A DNA stretch of 64,000 nucleotides, taken from the NCBI GenBank assembly GCA_951394405.1, contig OX596343.1, positions 1,798,001-1,862,000 of the forward strand, read 5' to 3'. This DNA is from Coprinellus micaceus (taxonomy: Eukaryota; Basidiomycota; Agaricomycetes; Agaricales; Psathyrellaceae). A program made the position numbers and the translations under genes. The stretch's first letter is position 1, and the number at the start of each line of letters is the position of its first letter. The notes beneath the pieces are model-generated. The model searched no databases. It was not told the DNA's origin and saw only the letters and a program-made list of their open reading frames with translations. Of this stretch, positions 1-10,370 are shown one piece after another.

Positions 1-2381
1 TTCAGCGGACCACTCAAACAACTTTGGCAAGAGCTAGGACATTTCACCTCCTTGAAAAAGGTGTATACACAGAGGCAGTCCGTGATGTGGTTCGGTACCT
101 TTTCCGAGTGGGTGTACCTGGATACCGCATGAATGACGTGATCCATAGGGTTGGTGAATTGCTCGGTGTCCATATTATTGGAAACATCAGCCGAACATCA
201 TTTGCTCGCTTTATCCGGGAGGGTGGAATAGCTGCAAAGGTTCAGATAGGATACGAGCTCTCCATGACAGACGGCTTCACACTCAGTAGTGATGGTACTA
301 GCCACCGTGCTGTCAACTACAACTCTCGCCATGCCAATCTCAAGGCTGAGAATTATACTACTGGGGAAGTGGGCCGTCAGACTCGCTTTCTTGGTGTTAT
401 GCCTTCCTTGGATGCGTCAAGTGCTGAGTCCATCAAGGACTACGACAGAGTCCTTGGGGGTGTCTGTGATTTGTTCAGTCGCAGCCCTCTTGCACGGCGG
501 ACAAGGCTTAACCCCCTGCGTATTGTGGATGTCCTTGCCAAACTTGTTGGACTGCAAAGTGATCACTGTGCAAAAGAGAAAAAGGATGCCAAAGCACTGC
601 AGCAGCGGAAAGAGGAATCAGTTCATCAGATTCTGGGTGAGCAGGAGGTTGTTAACGCTGATGAAGCCTACTTGTTACCATACTTCACCAAGGAGAGGAA
701 GAAGATGCTGAAGGGGTTAGGAGGTGAGGAGGCATGGGATATGCTGTCTGAGGTGGAACAAGCCAACCGTAATGCAGAGATGCTTCATTCAATAGTAATG
801 GAACTAGGGAAGGAATCACTTGAGCTAATGTCCCCAGATGAAAAACGAATTCTCAAGTTATTCATCTGGGCTGGATGTGGCTGCCACAAAGAGCTCAACA
901 CAGTGCGTGGAGGATATGCAGCCATGGTCAAGTACTATTCTGAACATGACACCATCCCTCAACCAATCCTGCTTGCAAACCGAGATAATGCTCCTGTGCT
1001 AAAAGACATCACCAGTGAAGAAGACATTGAGAATGAAGTCCAAGCTCGAGCATTTGAGATGACTGGAAGTGGAGGCATTAAGTGTGCACAGCTGGCAGGA
1101 GCTGTATTCAACAACAAGCTGGACAAGAAGGGGCATCACGATCTTTTCCGGTGGTGGTGGAAAGATGTTGTAAAAAGCACCTTCACCTTTCCTGATACTT
1201 CAAATACGCGGTTTGGGTCATACTGTGAGGCTGCGATTGAACTCATTGTCCACTTGGATCATTTCAAGGCATTCCTACGCTTCATTGAGGAGAATAAACG
1301 CACCCATCGGTGGAGTCACATGGAGCAGAATCTTTGGAATGCCTTGCATGATGCTCCCACACTGTCCGAGCTTTTGGTTCTTGGGCTGTATTCAGAAACC
1401 GCAGGAAAGCCTTACATGGCCTTGATTCGAGCCCATGCCCAGAAGCGTGACAACATGCTTATGCTTGGCCCTCTGCATGAAGATGTGTACAAACATCTGC
1501 GGATCCTTTTCAATGATCCAGTGCAACTTCTATCAGGAGATATAGATGTGTTGAATCTGACTGCAGTGCTCTATGGCCAAGAATGGCAGCGCCCTGACTT
1601 CATTAAAGTTGTTCATTCAATGGCTCCCAACCATCCTCATCTATGCAGCCTGCTTCGTGCCTTCTTTGATGGTGCAAGTGCAACCTGGAAACGTTTCACA
1701 TCAGAATTTGCTCCTGGTGGGCTTATTGATGAGGCAAGCATGGAGGAAAGGGAACTTGCATGGATGCTGCCAACAAATGATGTCAATGAAGGTGCTTTGG
1801 GAGCATTCCGTGTTATGATGCGCCGACAGCCTCAACTGTCACTGAGTGGCTACAATGCCCAGGCGATGTACTTCCACAATGACACTCAAGCATTTGTAAA
1901 AAAGTACTTTGTTGAGCCGGCAGATCTGCAGTTTGTGCGCCATATGGCACGAGAAAGCTCTGGAGATGACCGAAAACGAGAGCAAGAAATAATGGAGCAT
2001 TCACGTCAGCGTGCAGCTGAGGGGGTTGCACGTCGGGAGAAGCGACAACAGAGGGCTCAGGAAAAGGAGTTGCGGTTGGCGAAAACAAACCTTGTTTTGG
2101 ATGAAACAAAGCTTCCAGGCCTCAAGGGTGACCCATTGAAGGACATGCTTGACAAGTTTAAGGCAGCAGGGGCCTTTAACCTTGAGGCAGTCAAGCGTAA
2201 TTCAAAGGTTCAGGTGATACGGGATGCACTTGCAGCAGCCATTGGTGATTACAATGATGGCACATGGAAGATAGGTGGGGAGGAAGAGGATGAAGAAGAT
2301 GAGCTTAGTGACCCAGGGGACAGCCAGCCTTCTGCATTTGAACCACTTAGTGATTGGGAAGAGACTGATTCTGAGGACTAG
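1..2381 (+). CDS. Transposase-like protein of an Agaricomycete repeat family, 5' end outside window
   Basis: The frame is open from the window edge, so the 5' end is missing; about 790 codons are visible with no intron, ending TAG. It resembles a repeated protein family of mushroom genomes that I take to be a transposase with an RNase H-like core. Candidate landmarks are an acidic site in LSSDGTSHRAVNY (near residue 90), a GCGCHKELNTVRGGYAAM block (near 290) and NEGALGAFRV (near 600), followed by a basic coiled-coil stretch rich in R, K and E and an acidic tail (EEEDEEDELSD). The coding sequence is visibly more AT-rich than the genes downstream, as expected for an inserted element. Just 3' lies a cluster of TGTGAC motifs that may be its terminal sequence. 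The transposase call is inference from pattern memory; the reading frame itself is certain. Confidence 0.65.
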   Translation, partial: QRTTQTTLARARTFHLLEKGVYTEAVRDVVRYLFRVGVPGYRMNDVIHRVGELLGVHIIGNISRTSFARFIREGGIAAKVQIGYELSMTDGFTLSSDGTSHRAVNYNSRHANLKAENYTTGEVGRQTRFLGVMPSLDASSAESIKDYDRVLGGVCDLFSRSPLARRTRLNPLRIVDVLAKLVGLQSDHCAKEKKDAKALQQRKEESVHQILGEQEVVNADEAYLLPYFTKERKKMLKGLGGEEAWDMLSEVEQANRNAEMLHSIVMELGKESLELMSPDEKRILKLFIWAGCGCHKELNTVRGGYAAMVKYYSEHDTIPQPILLANRDNAPVLKDITSEEDIENEVQARAFEMTGSGGIKCAQLAGAVFNNKLDKKGHHDLFRWWWKDVVKSTFTFPDTSNTRFGSYCEAAIELIVHLDHFKAFLRFIEENKRTHRWSHMEQNLWNALHDAPTLSELLVLGLYSETAGKPYMALIRAHAQKRDNMLMLGPLHEDVYKHLRILFNDPVQLLSGDIDVLNLTAVLYGQEWQRPDFIKVVHSMAPNHPHLCSLLRAFFDGASATWKRFTSEFAPGGLIDEASMEERELAWMLPTNDVNEGALGAFRVMMRRQPQLSLSGYNAQAMYFHNDTQAFVKKYFVEPADLQFVRHMARESSGDDRKREQEIMEHSRQRAAEGVARREKRQQRAQEKELRLAKTNLVLDETKLPGLKGDPLKDMLDKFKAAGAFNLEAVKRNSKVQVIRDALAAAIGDYNDGTWKIGGEEEDEEDELSDPGDSQPSAFEPLSDWEETDSED

Positions 2382-2552
2382 TTCTGGCTTGATCTCATCA
2401 CATGCATTTGGCCAATATCTCACTGTATTGTAAAGACTTCAATATTTTAAATTCATATTCGATTACTACGAGTTCGTGGCTTTCTAACGATATATAATAC
2501 ATGCCAAATGAACGAGATTTACATTGAGAATAGGCTGGTTTCACCTTTTCGC

Positions 2553-2598
2553 GTCACAATGTGACAGAGTGTGACATCAGCCAGCCATGTCACACACA
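2553..2598. repeat. Cluster of inverted TGTGAC motifs, possible transposon terminus
   Basis: A near-palindrome GTCACAATGTGAC (2553-2565) is followed by GTGTGACATC and then ATGTCACACAC in the opposite sense. This lies about 170 bp after the stop of the transposase-like gene, where the 3' terminal inverted repeat of a DNA transposon would be expected. The left end is outside the window, so the pairing cannot be tested here. Confidence 0.4.
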
Positions 2599-2990
2599 GT
2601 GATTGGACACCCCCACTAAAATGCGCCCCAACCGGCGTGTGCACTGCCACCGTACGCCTGTCAATTCGAGGCCCTTGGGCCGAGCAAACGATGAGCGGCA
2701 GGAAGGAACGGGGGCCCCACGTATGTGACTGACGGTCCCATATCGGGGGCCGTGGGACCCTCCCCGGAGCATCACGGGGCCCCCGCCGAAGGCGAGGGGT
2801 GTGATGCGGAGTGGGAGGGAGCTACCCATATGGGAATGTGGGGACTGCCGCGAATGAAAAAAGAACTTACATCACGTGATTCGATGTTCAACTTCCTTAT
2901 TGAGACGCCAACGGCAATAGAAGCACCTTAAACACGTGGGACCTACGGCTTCCAGGGGTTTGTCAACGAACCACCTTGCCGTTGCTGCCG

Positions 2991-3037
2991 TTTGTAGACA
3001 AACCATTTGCGGCCATTGCAGGTGGTTTGTCTACAAA
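2991..3037. repeat. 15-bp perfect inverted repeat
   Basis: TTTGTAGACAAACCA at 2991-3005 is the exact reverse complement of TGGTTTGTCTACAAA at 3023-3037, with a 17-nt loop. It sits in the otherwise empty interval 2382-3636, where I see no convincing gene. It could be a hairpin, the end of a small element, or a binding site upstream of the kinase. Confidence 0.6.
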
Positions 3038-3636
3038 ATCACCGGATACTCCTGCACCTGGACTATATACTGGGGAAAGAGACAAAGAACGGCGGCATAC
3101 TGAGACACGAGGCGACGGTAAGAAAGGACATGAAAGAGAACGAGATGATGAAAGGAACTCGAAAGATAAGATAAGGGGGACGCGACGCGACGCGTCCACG
3201 GATCAGAATCATGGCGGCGGCGTCGGCGTCGACTTCCCGTTGAACCCGAGCAACCCCCTTGCTCGAAACAACTTCAAGCTTCAAGTCTCACAGTGGTACC
3301 ATACTAGGCACGGGTAAGGTGCAAGACAAGGAAAGAGCTGGCGTCCCGAGGTAAGATCTGAACATCTTTTCTGCGTCGCCGGGCGGATCTGTTGCGTACC
3401 CACACACATCTGTCATCAACACTGTTTTTCACACATCCCTCCGAATCACGCACAGCTTTCATCGGTATGCCTTTACTTACCACGCTTTTGTGGCCTTTAG
3501 CTCTTCCCAACGTTTCACTAATAGCTGGCCGCTGGGATCGATACCTACAAGCTCAATAACGTCAAGGGCCGTCGCTCTCACACACCCTTTGCGTAATCGA
3601 TAGCTGCTTTAACCCCACACCCCACACCAAATCCCA

Positions 3637-6360
3637 ATGGATCGCCACGCAAACCCAGTCAAAGCGGAGCGGGATGGTTGGTTTGCGAGGGGAAAGCAAG
3701 AGGGCAATGGAGATACGAGTCCAAAGGAGCAGGAGCCAACCCCGCCCAGCTCCAGGGTGCCGCAGGTTCCGAGTTTGAATCCCCCATATCCACACTACCT
3801 GGACATACGACCCTCTCAGCTAACATCTCAGCGACCCAATGCAGAAATATGGCTGCCCAGGTTGCCGCCACCGCCAGAACACCAATTTCGAACAACGACA
3901 CATACATCCGAAATCTACTCCGGGTCCGATAGTGAGTCCAATAACACACATTTCTCTAACAGCCGCTAATCGCTCGCAGGTGAGCACGAATTTCCACGGC
4001 TCTCTCTGTCGGGTGCTTCACCGGCGTGGCTATCATGGTCTGCTGGAGCGACGAGCCCTAAGCCGGCCGACCACCCTGTCATTACCAGCCAGCATGCCTT
4101 GAACCGTGGCCCTTCTCGGCTTAATCAACAGCAAGGAGGGCAAAAACTTCAATTGCGGGTGCCGCAAGGGCAAATCGTGGGCCACGAGGGGGTTGGAAAT
4201 CGGAAGCGAGAGAGCGGGGAGGCAGAGGAGCCGCTGAGGCTGTTGCAAAAGGCTGAACCCCACGAGGAAGGAGGGGCTCCTCAGCAAGCTTCTTATCGCA
4301 GAACGGAGGAAGAAAACAGGCGAAGCCGATGGGCAAATGCAGGTAGAAATGGGGGTGTGCAGATATTCCTCGACCCCTCCCCCTCGCCGTTCTTCGGTGC
4401 TCCAAGGGATCCTCCCCCGACGGATGACATTACGCAGCTGATCACAGGGCATTTCCCTCCACCTGCCTGGACGTTATGGGGTGCAACTCCCACTCCCACT
4501 CCGCCAACCTCAACCTCTGCCCGGCTGACGAGCGTGCCTGGAAGCACCTCAATGTCTGACGAAGTTCCCTTCCGCCCTCCCACGTCAATTGTCCACCAGC
4601 CGGAGTGCGAGTCTATGGGATCAGGCGTCCCCGATCTCCAGTCGTCCACCAGCTACGATCTAGTATGGCGGCCGAAGCAAGCGGACTCCTTGTACCAGAA
4701 AGAGGAGAATCGGGAGATGTTCAAGAGAGAACAAGGGCCCCCCCGACGTTCTCCTTGGACTTCCGGACCAGCGACCCCCACTTCACCCAAAGCCAAACCT
4801 AGCAGCACAAGAGAGGCGATGAAGGGGAAAGAGAAGCTGTTGGGGTTCCGACAGCGAGAGGCCAACGATTCGACGTCAGGGACCGCGGCAAGTGAGGACC
4901 TCGCTCGCATCTCCGCGCTCCGTACGCAGGTACTACTGGTGTGCTCTGAGCAAGATTCATACCGGTCTATGCTATTATCTAGAGGGAAGAAGGCGCAAAG
5001 GTGGCTGGATATGATGCAGGCCGTACGTGCATTCCTTTTGGCTCTATTGAAGCTTATATTTGTACAGGTACTTGATTACGGTACCGGAGTGGAATCCCCA
5101 GCTGAGTGGGGGAGCGTTCTCAAAGCCCTTCTACGCCTCTCAAAGTCAACCGGCTTGTACCCAAGATGCTTACACTTAAGCTATCATCTCCGAAAGTCCG
5201 GAGAGCCCGTCGCCGAAGGAGCTTTTGGAGAAGTGTATCGAGGCACTGTAAAAAATCGCGAGGTGGCTGTCAAGGTCTTTAGGGTGTACGAGACTACAAA
5301 CCTTGACAGGTTTAAGAAGGTCAGGGATAGGTGTGTTCCCAGGAAATCGTCGCTAACATAGCCTCCCCGCGGCAGGCCATATGGAAAGAGGCCATTTTAT
5401 GGTGCCAACTATACCACGTGAACGTACTTCCGTGCTACGGCGTGCACCACCTCTCTGCTGACTCTCCCCGGGTCGGTCTGGTATCACCCTGGGTGGACGG
5501 CGGGAACGTCGGAGATTACTTACGCCGAAACGTCCGTGCCAACCGACAGTTACTGGTCAGTACCCAACCCTTGTGTGACCACTGCGAGGGCTCGGTCTCA
5601 CCCTCGACTCTCCAGCTTTCAGACATCATTTCTGGGATGTCGTATTTACACGGGAATAAAATCGTACACGGAGACCTTAAAGGGGTGAGTACGGATAGTG
5701 TCGTATTATCTTGCGGATAACCCTATATTTTGATCGTTGCATAACACCAGGCAAACATACTCGTGACGAACTCAGGCAGGGCTTGCCTCGCAGACTTCGG
5801 TTTATCCGTGTTATCGGATCCTTCAATGCTGCATTGGACCTCAATACGAACCACCGCAAAGGGTCTGGGGACCACCCGTTGGCAAGCACCAGAACTCCTA
5901 GTCCTGACAGAAGACGAAGTCGAGGTAAATGCCACTCGGGAGTCGGACATATATTCATTTGGGTGTGTATGCTACGAGGTGCGAATCCACTCCCGGGCCC
6001 ACAACCCAGAATTTGTCTATCTGCCCAATACTGATGATACCGCAGGTAATGACCGGTAAACTTCCATTTTATAAGGTCAAGAGGGAATATGCCATTCCAA
6101 TGATCGTGTCTCAAGGGACCCGCCCCCAAAAGCCTGAACCCTTGGACGCCTCATTCCAAGAATACGGACTTACTGAACCCCTTTGGTCGCTAATGGAGAT
6201 GTGTTGGAGGGCGAGACCTGACGAGCGCCCAACCTCACTAGCCCTACAGGAGAACGTTCTATTCACCTCGCTCGTGGACCTTAGGCCGCTGCAGAGATGG
6301 GGAGAGGTGTCAGCAACTAAATTTCGTCGCAGGATTATGCCCTTACCCAATGTTGAATGA
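3637..6360 (+). CDS. TKL-type serine/threonine protein kinase, seven exons
   Basis: Seven exons join in phase: 3637-3931, 3980-5022, 5068-5319, 5376-5555, 5616-5684, 5751-5978, 6046-6360, giving 793 aa. The first 450 residues are Pro/Ser-rich and without a known fold. The kinase domain fills the C-terminal part: glycine loop EGAFGEVYRG, VAVKVF with the catalytic lysine, helix-C glutamate in IWKEAILW, catalytic loop HGDLKGANILV, DFGLS and the activation-segment WQAPEL, then SDIYSFGCVCYEV. HGDLK in place of HRDLK, and the closing ...MCWRARPDERPTS motif, are typical of the tyrosine-kinase-like kinases expanded in Agaricomycetes. All key residues are present, so it should be active. Role and substrate are unknown. 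The start is the first ATG of the long open exon; every splice junction was chosen because it keeps the frame and has GT-AG ends. The 3' end faces the membrane-protein gene across 409 bp in which I see nothing. Confidence 0.88.
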
Positions 6361-6769
6361 GAGCTCTGCGGCACATTCTTGTCTAGTTCACTCTGAATCC
6401 GATACGCTCAACCCCCTGAGATGAACTAGGACGCACAACTAGATCGAAATCCAAGGCGAGGATCTGGAGTATAGCCTCGTAGCGTTCATATAGTTCGAAG
6501 TGGTCTCAGGGCTGGTAAAGTTGTGGTAAAGGGGCGCGGGCTAGGCTAGGAGCTGGTTTCTGGAAAGTGATGTTTCGCGACGTTCGGCAAGCTTGGCTGT
6601 GAGTGGGGCGTTAAATGCAGGTGCAGGATGGTCCAGGTCCATTGACAGTCTAACCTATCCCCTGTCACTAATCTGGTTTCACTCTCGGTTCGGCGATAAA
6701 TAGTATATGATAGGTACGAACAATCACCAACCAGGATAGTTCTACTTGAGTTCCATGATAGTGGTACCT

Positions 6770-8203
6770 TCAGAATTTTCTCCTCCCCAACGCACCTAAG
6801 CCCACGCCCTTTAATCCACCTCGTTTGCCCTTCCTCCTCATCTTTCCCTGCCCGGCACTCATAACTATATCCGACACACTCTCCAAACCTATGGGGACTC
6901 TGTACACGACACACCCTCCGACCACCGTACATACCACCAGCATGAATACCAAGAGGACAATCGGATAAGCAATAGCGGAGAAGAGATAGAAACTGAGCAG
7001 AATAAATGGTAAGATAAATGTCACAACGGCGCTAAATTGGAGCTGTCGGCTGAGGAGAAGGTGGAGATGGACTTGAACGAGAGATGGTGGGCGGTGCTCG
7101 AGCCTTCGCATGGACGTGCTGACGATTCCCCACAGAGAAATGGCGAGGGCGATGAGAATAAAGACGAGGGAGAAGGACGAGAAGAGGAGGGAGACATTGA
7201 ACGGAATACCGGCTTTCCCTAACGATGGCTGAGTTGCCTCCGCATTTGAGGTGGTGCCCTGGGTCTGGGAAATAGGGTAGAACCTCCTTTCGAGGATAGA
7301 ATGTGCGAGCAGCATGAAGAGGATGATGAACATAGCGCCGAAGAACGACTGAACCCAGGATCATCAGGAATCAGTTTTCGCTTTCACGAGGATGCCCGAA
7401 AACAGGAGAAACGACGTACCGTTAGAAGTGACCCAACAAACTCGTTAACACACTCCTCCGCGAGGCCATCCCCTCCATCAAAAACACCACCACTGGCGTC
7501 CAGCTTTGTCGGTCGCGGCTCCGATGTCCGATTTAGGGAGTCCTGCAGAGCATGGACGTTGCTCAAATGACCCTCTAAGAATATATCCAGTGCTTCCTTG
7601 TGGAGGTCTACGGGGGTACGTCCTGGTTCGCTACCCAGGTTCAGCCTCGAAAGGGGAGCCTCATGCGAGTTTGCTGCGATTCCGGTTGAACCTGGAGACA
7701 GTATACTGCCTGTTTCAATCGGCATTTCGTCAATATGCAAGAAAAGGAGGCAGAATGGCTGGAGGTCACTGACCATTATCCCGCTCGAATGCTGAGCCCC
7801 GCTTCCGAAGCAGCTTCAGTGGGTCTCCAGGATGCAGCGAGGCTTGAAGGCTCGTTGTTTTCGCGACATGCTGCACCAAGAAGTCCGACAACTCCGTCTG
7901 CAACACTTTCAACTCCTGGAACACCTGGTGATTCGTCGGTGTGAACGCAGCCGGGTGAATTTCCATTGTCATCGGGCTCTGGGCATAGTGAGATTCAGTG
8001 GCGAATGGAGGTCGAGGGGGAGCAAGGGATTCTTCGTCGGACTCTCCCTCGACAGGGAGGGGTGGAAGGACACTCCGTCTATTTCCGCCTCCCGTGCCGC
8101 CCCCGAACCGGTCGTCCAACTCCTTCTTCAGCTCTGAGTCGTGCACAGAGCCTTTCTCCACATCGATATTGATATCCCTCCCGTCGGTTGGTGAGCTCGT
8201 CAT
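6770..8203 (-). CDS. Membrane protein of unknown function, four predicted TM segments
   Basis: Three exons join in phase: 8203-7774, 7709-7420 and 7348-6770, 432 aa. The N-terminal half (about 240 residues) is soluble, Ser/Pro-rich and has a helical stretch around QVFQELKVLQTELSDFL. The second half carries four hydrophobic segments: FFGAMFIILFMLLAHSIL, LLFSSFSLVFILIALAISL, FSAVVTFILPFILLSFYLF and PIVLLVF followed by MLVVCTVVGG. The C terminus is basic (KMRRKGKRGG), which would favour a cytosolic tail. I do not recognise the family. The short ATG leader region and consistent intron phases make the gene model good even though the function is unknown. Transcribed towards the kinase (tail-to-tail). 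Confidence 0.72.
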
Positions 8204-10370
8204 GGTTGTACTCAGGTGGTAGTTGCGTAGTGTGTATTCATTCGAATTTTCAGAGTGGAGTGGTATTTAATCCGCATCGACCGTGCTGCGCGCAGTGCCT
8301 CTTGGTGCGTGCGATGCCTTGTGGATGCCTGTTGACTCCACACGAGGCACACGTGTCAGCAATGTAATATTCATTACTATAAAGCTCAGCGAGGGTAAAG
8401 GGACGTTGAACCGAGACGCCATTTGCTCCGGCTCTGTTTCAGTATCGCAAGGCCTAGCCTGTTGCCTGGGTGATGTGCGGCACTCGCGAAACGACTGCGA
8501 CCTCCTGGCGCCTCAGCCATTCGATACCCTCGTTACATCTCCTACCGACAGAAGGAAAAAATTCCTGCCTGCGCTGTAGGTGGATACCCAGAACTCATGT
8601 TCTCGGCCTGCGGCTAACTTGTGGGAAAGCGGTGCTGTCCTCGTGTAGGCGCTCGCGTGAGTTAGGCGCCCAGTTCGGATGCAATTTCATTCACCACATT
8701 AGGGGCATCTCCGGACGCCTGGGCTGTCCATTCATTGGAGAAGCTACCGAAATTCATTTCCGCGTGGAATAGGTCAAGATTAAAGTTATGCACCCCACTA
8801 GGCCGTGCTCGCGTGGTTGGAGCATGTCAATTACTAGTACGCGACTGCCTGTCGACCAATTCGCTGGCTCTAGCCCGGGTGTGGGGTGCTCCATTTCCGT
8901 ACACTCCAGTAGTCCCATGGAGCCCATGAGATTGCGTTGAATGGGGTGTGAACTGGGTGCCGGGACATCGTGACTCTCCGGGGAGTGAGGAGCAGAAGGG
9001 ATATGCTACTGCGTTTCGACGCAGTCGTATTTTTAAATTCGGCTTGACACCCAAGGTTTGTTGCGCATATGGTTCTTTATGTACTGACTAGAATCTGACC
9101 CCACGAATCAACCTCCAAAAAGGGCAGCAACACATTAATACCAAACTCATTAAGGCAATCTCCTTCGCCAAAACCGTCTCACACTACGTCCATCGACATG
9201 AACTTTCATATGTGCCACCGGTGCCGTCGTCACTACCTATACCCAGAATACCCTCTAAAACACTCTATTCTTCCTTGAATGGTACCACAAGAACTTCATC
9301 TTACAACACCCTAAACCATATATAATACCCAACTCCCTCCTACCTCAACTATCACACTGTCGCCCATACTCTATCAGTGCGTATCTCCGCTCCTTCTCGT
9401 TAAATCCCTTCTGTGATTCCACCAAGAGGGAAAATCCATAATTATCGACCTGCAGACCTTATACCCCTTCATTTCCCTGGCATCGTGAGCTGTCGCTCGT
9501 CGGCATCGTGGTTCTGTGAAGGGATTTGTTCCGTCTATGAATAGACCGAATTCGGAATGGGTTAGGGTGGCTCAAAGGAGGGTGAATGTCGGCGCGATAA
9601 GTCCTACTCACCCTATGCCTTACTCATTCCAAGGCTATCACCAGAACTCGATTGGGTAGGGGCTGGTAGATACCCTCGCAGACTTCTCAATTCCCTTCTC
9701 CCCCTTCCTGACGGTACGAACCTCGTATCTCTACCAACTGATAGAGTGAAAGCTTATTCGAGCTTCTCGTTCGCCCGGTGGCAGCGTATCGCCCCTGTCC
9801 CCACCCTTACGCCTTCTCGGGGTAGTATCTTTCGACCATTCACTCCGTCGACACATTAAGTTCATTTCCCCCCCTCTTCACGCACCCTAGTCTAAAACTC
9901 GACGACTCTCCTCGCACACCGCTGTGTGATATGACCAGCCTCGACGGGAAAGGTGAAGTGTCGCGGGTTCATATTCTGCCTTTGGCAAAAGACAAACACG
10001 ACATAGGCAAAACTCAAAAATGGGTCTCGAAAACGCTCGGTAGGTGCGATGAGGATTCAGAGTCCAATTTGAATCATATACATGTACACCAAACAATGCG
10101 CGAACACAAAAGAAACCTATGCTCCAGACCAAGCAAACCCATATACTGTACTATGCACGAGAGGAAGATAAGTCAGGGACGGATGATGCCAAGAACAGTG
10201 GGAAGAGATATATACAATGAATGAATGCAACCGCACCCCATCTACGTGAAAAATATAAGGCAGTGGGGCGCGAGATATAGAGTAGGGTACCAGGAGGGGG
10301 GGGGAAAGGGAAGAGATCCAAACGAAAGATGCAGAAACGCAGAGACGAGGGGCCAATCACGCAGCAGCGC
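8204..10370. other. Intergenic, no gene recognised
   Basis: Only short frames without supporting splice structure. 9060-9900 is pyrimidine-rich and contains a TATAATAC box near 9320, the look of basidiomycete promoter or 5' UTR sequence, but no coding exon follows on the plus strand. A loose inverted pair GGAATG...CATTCC lies near 9555-9630. Confidence 0.5.
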
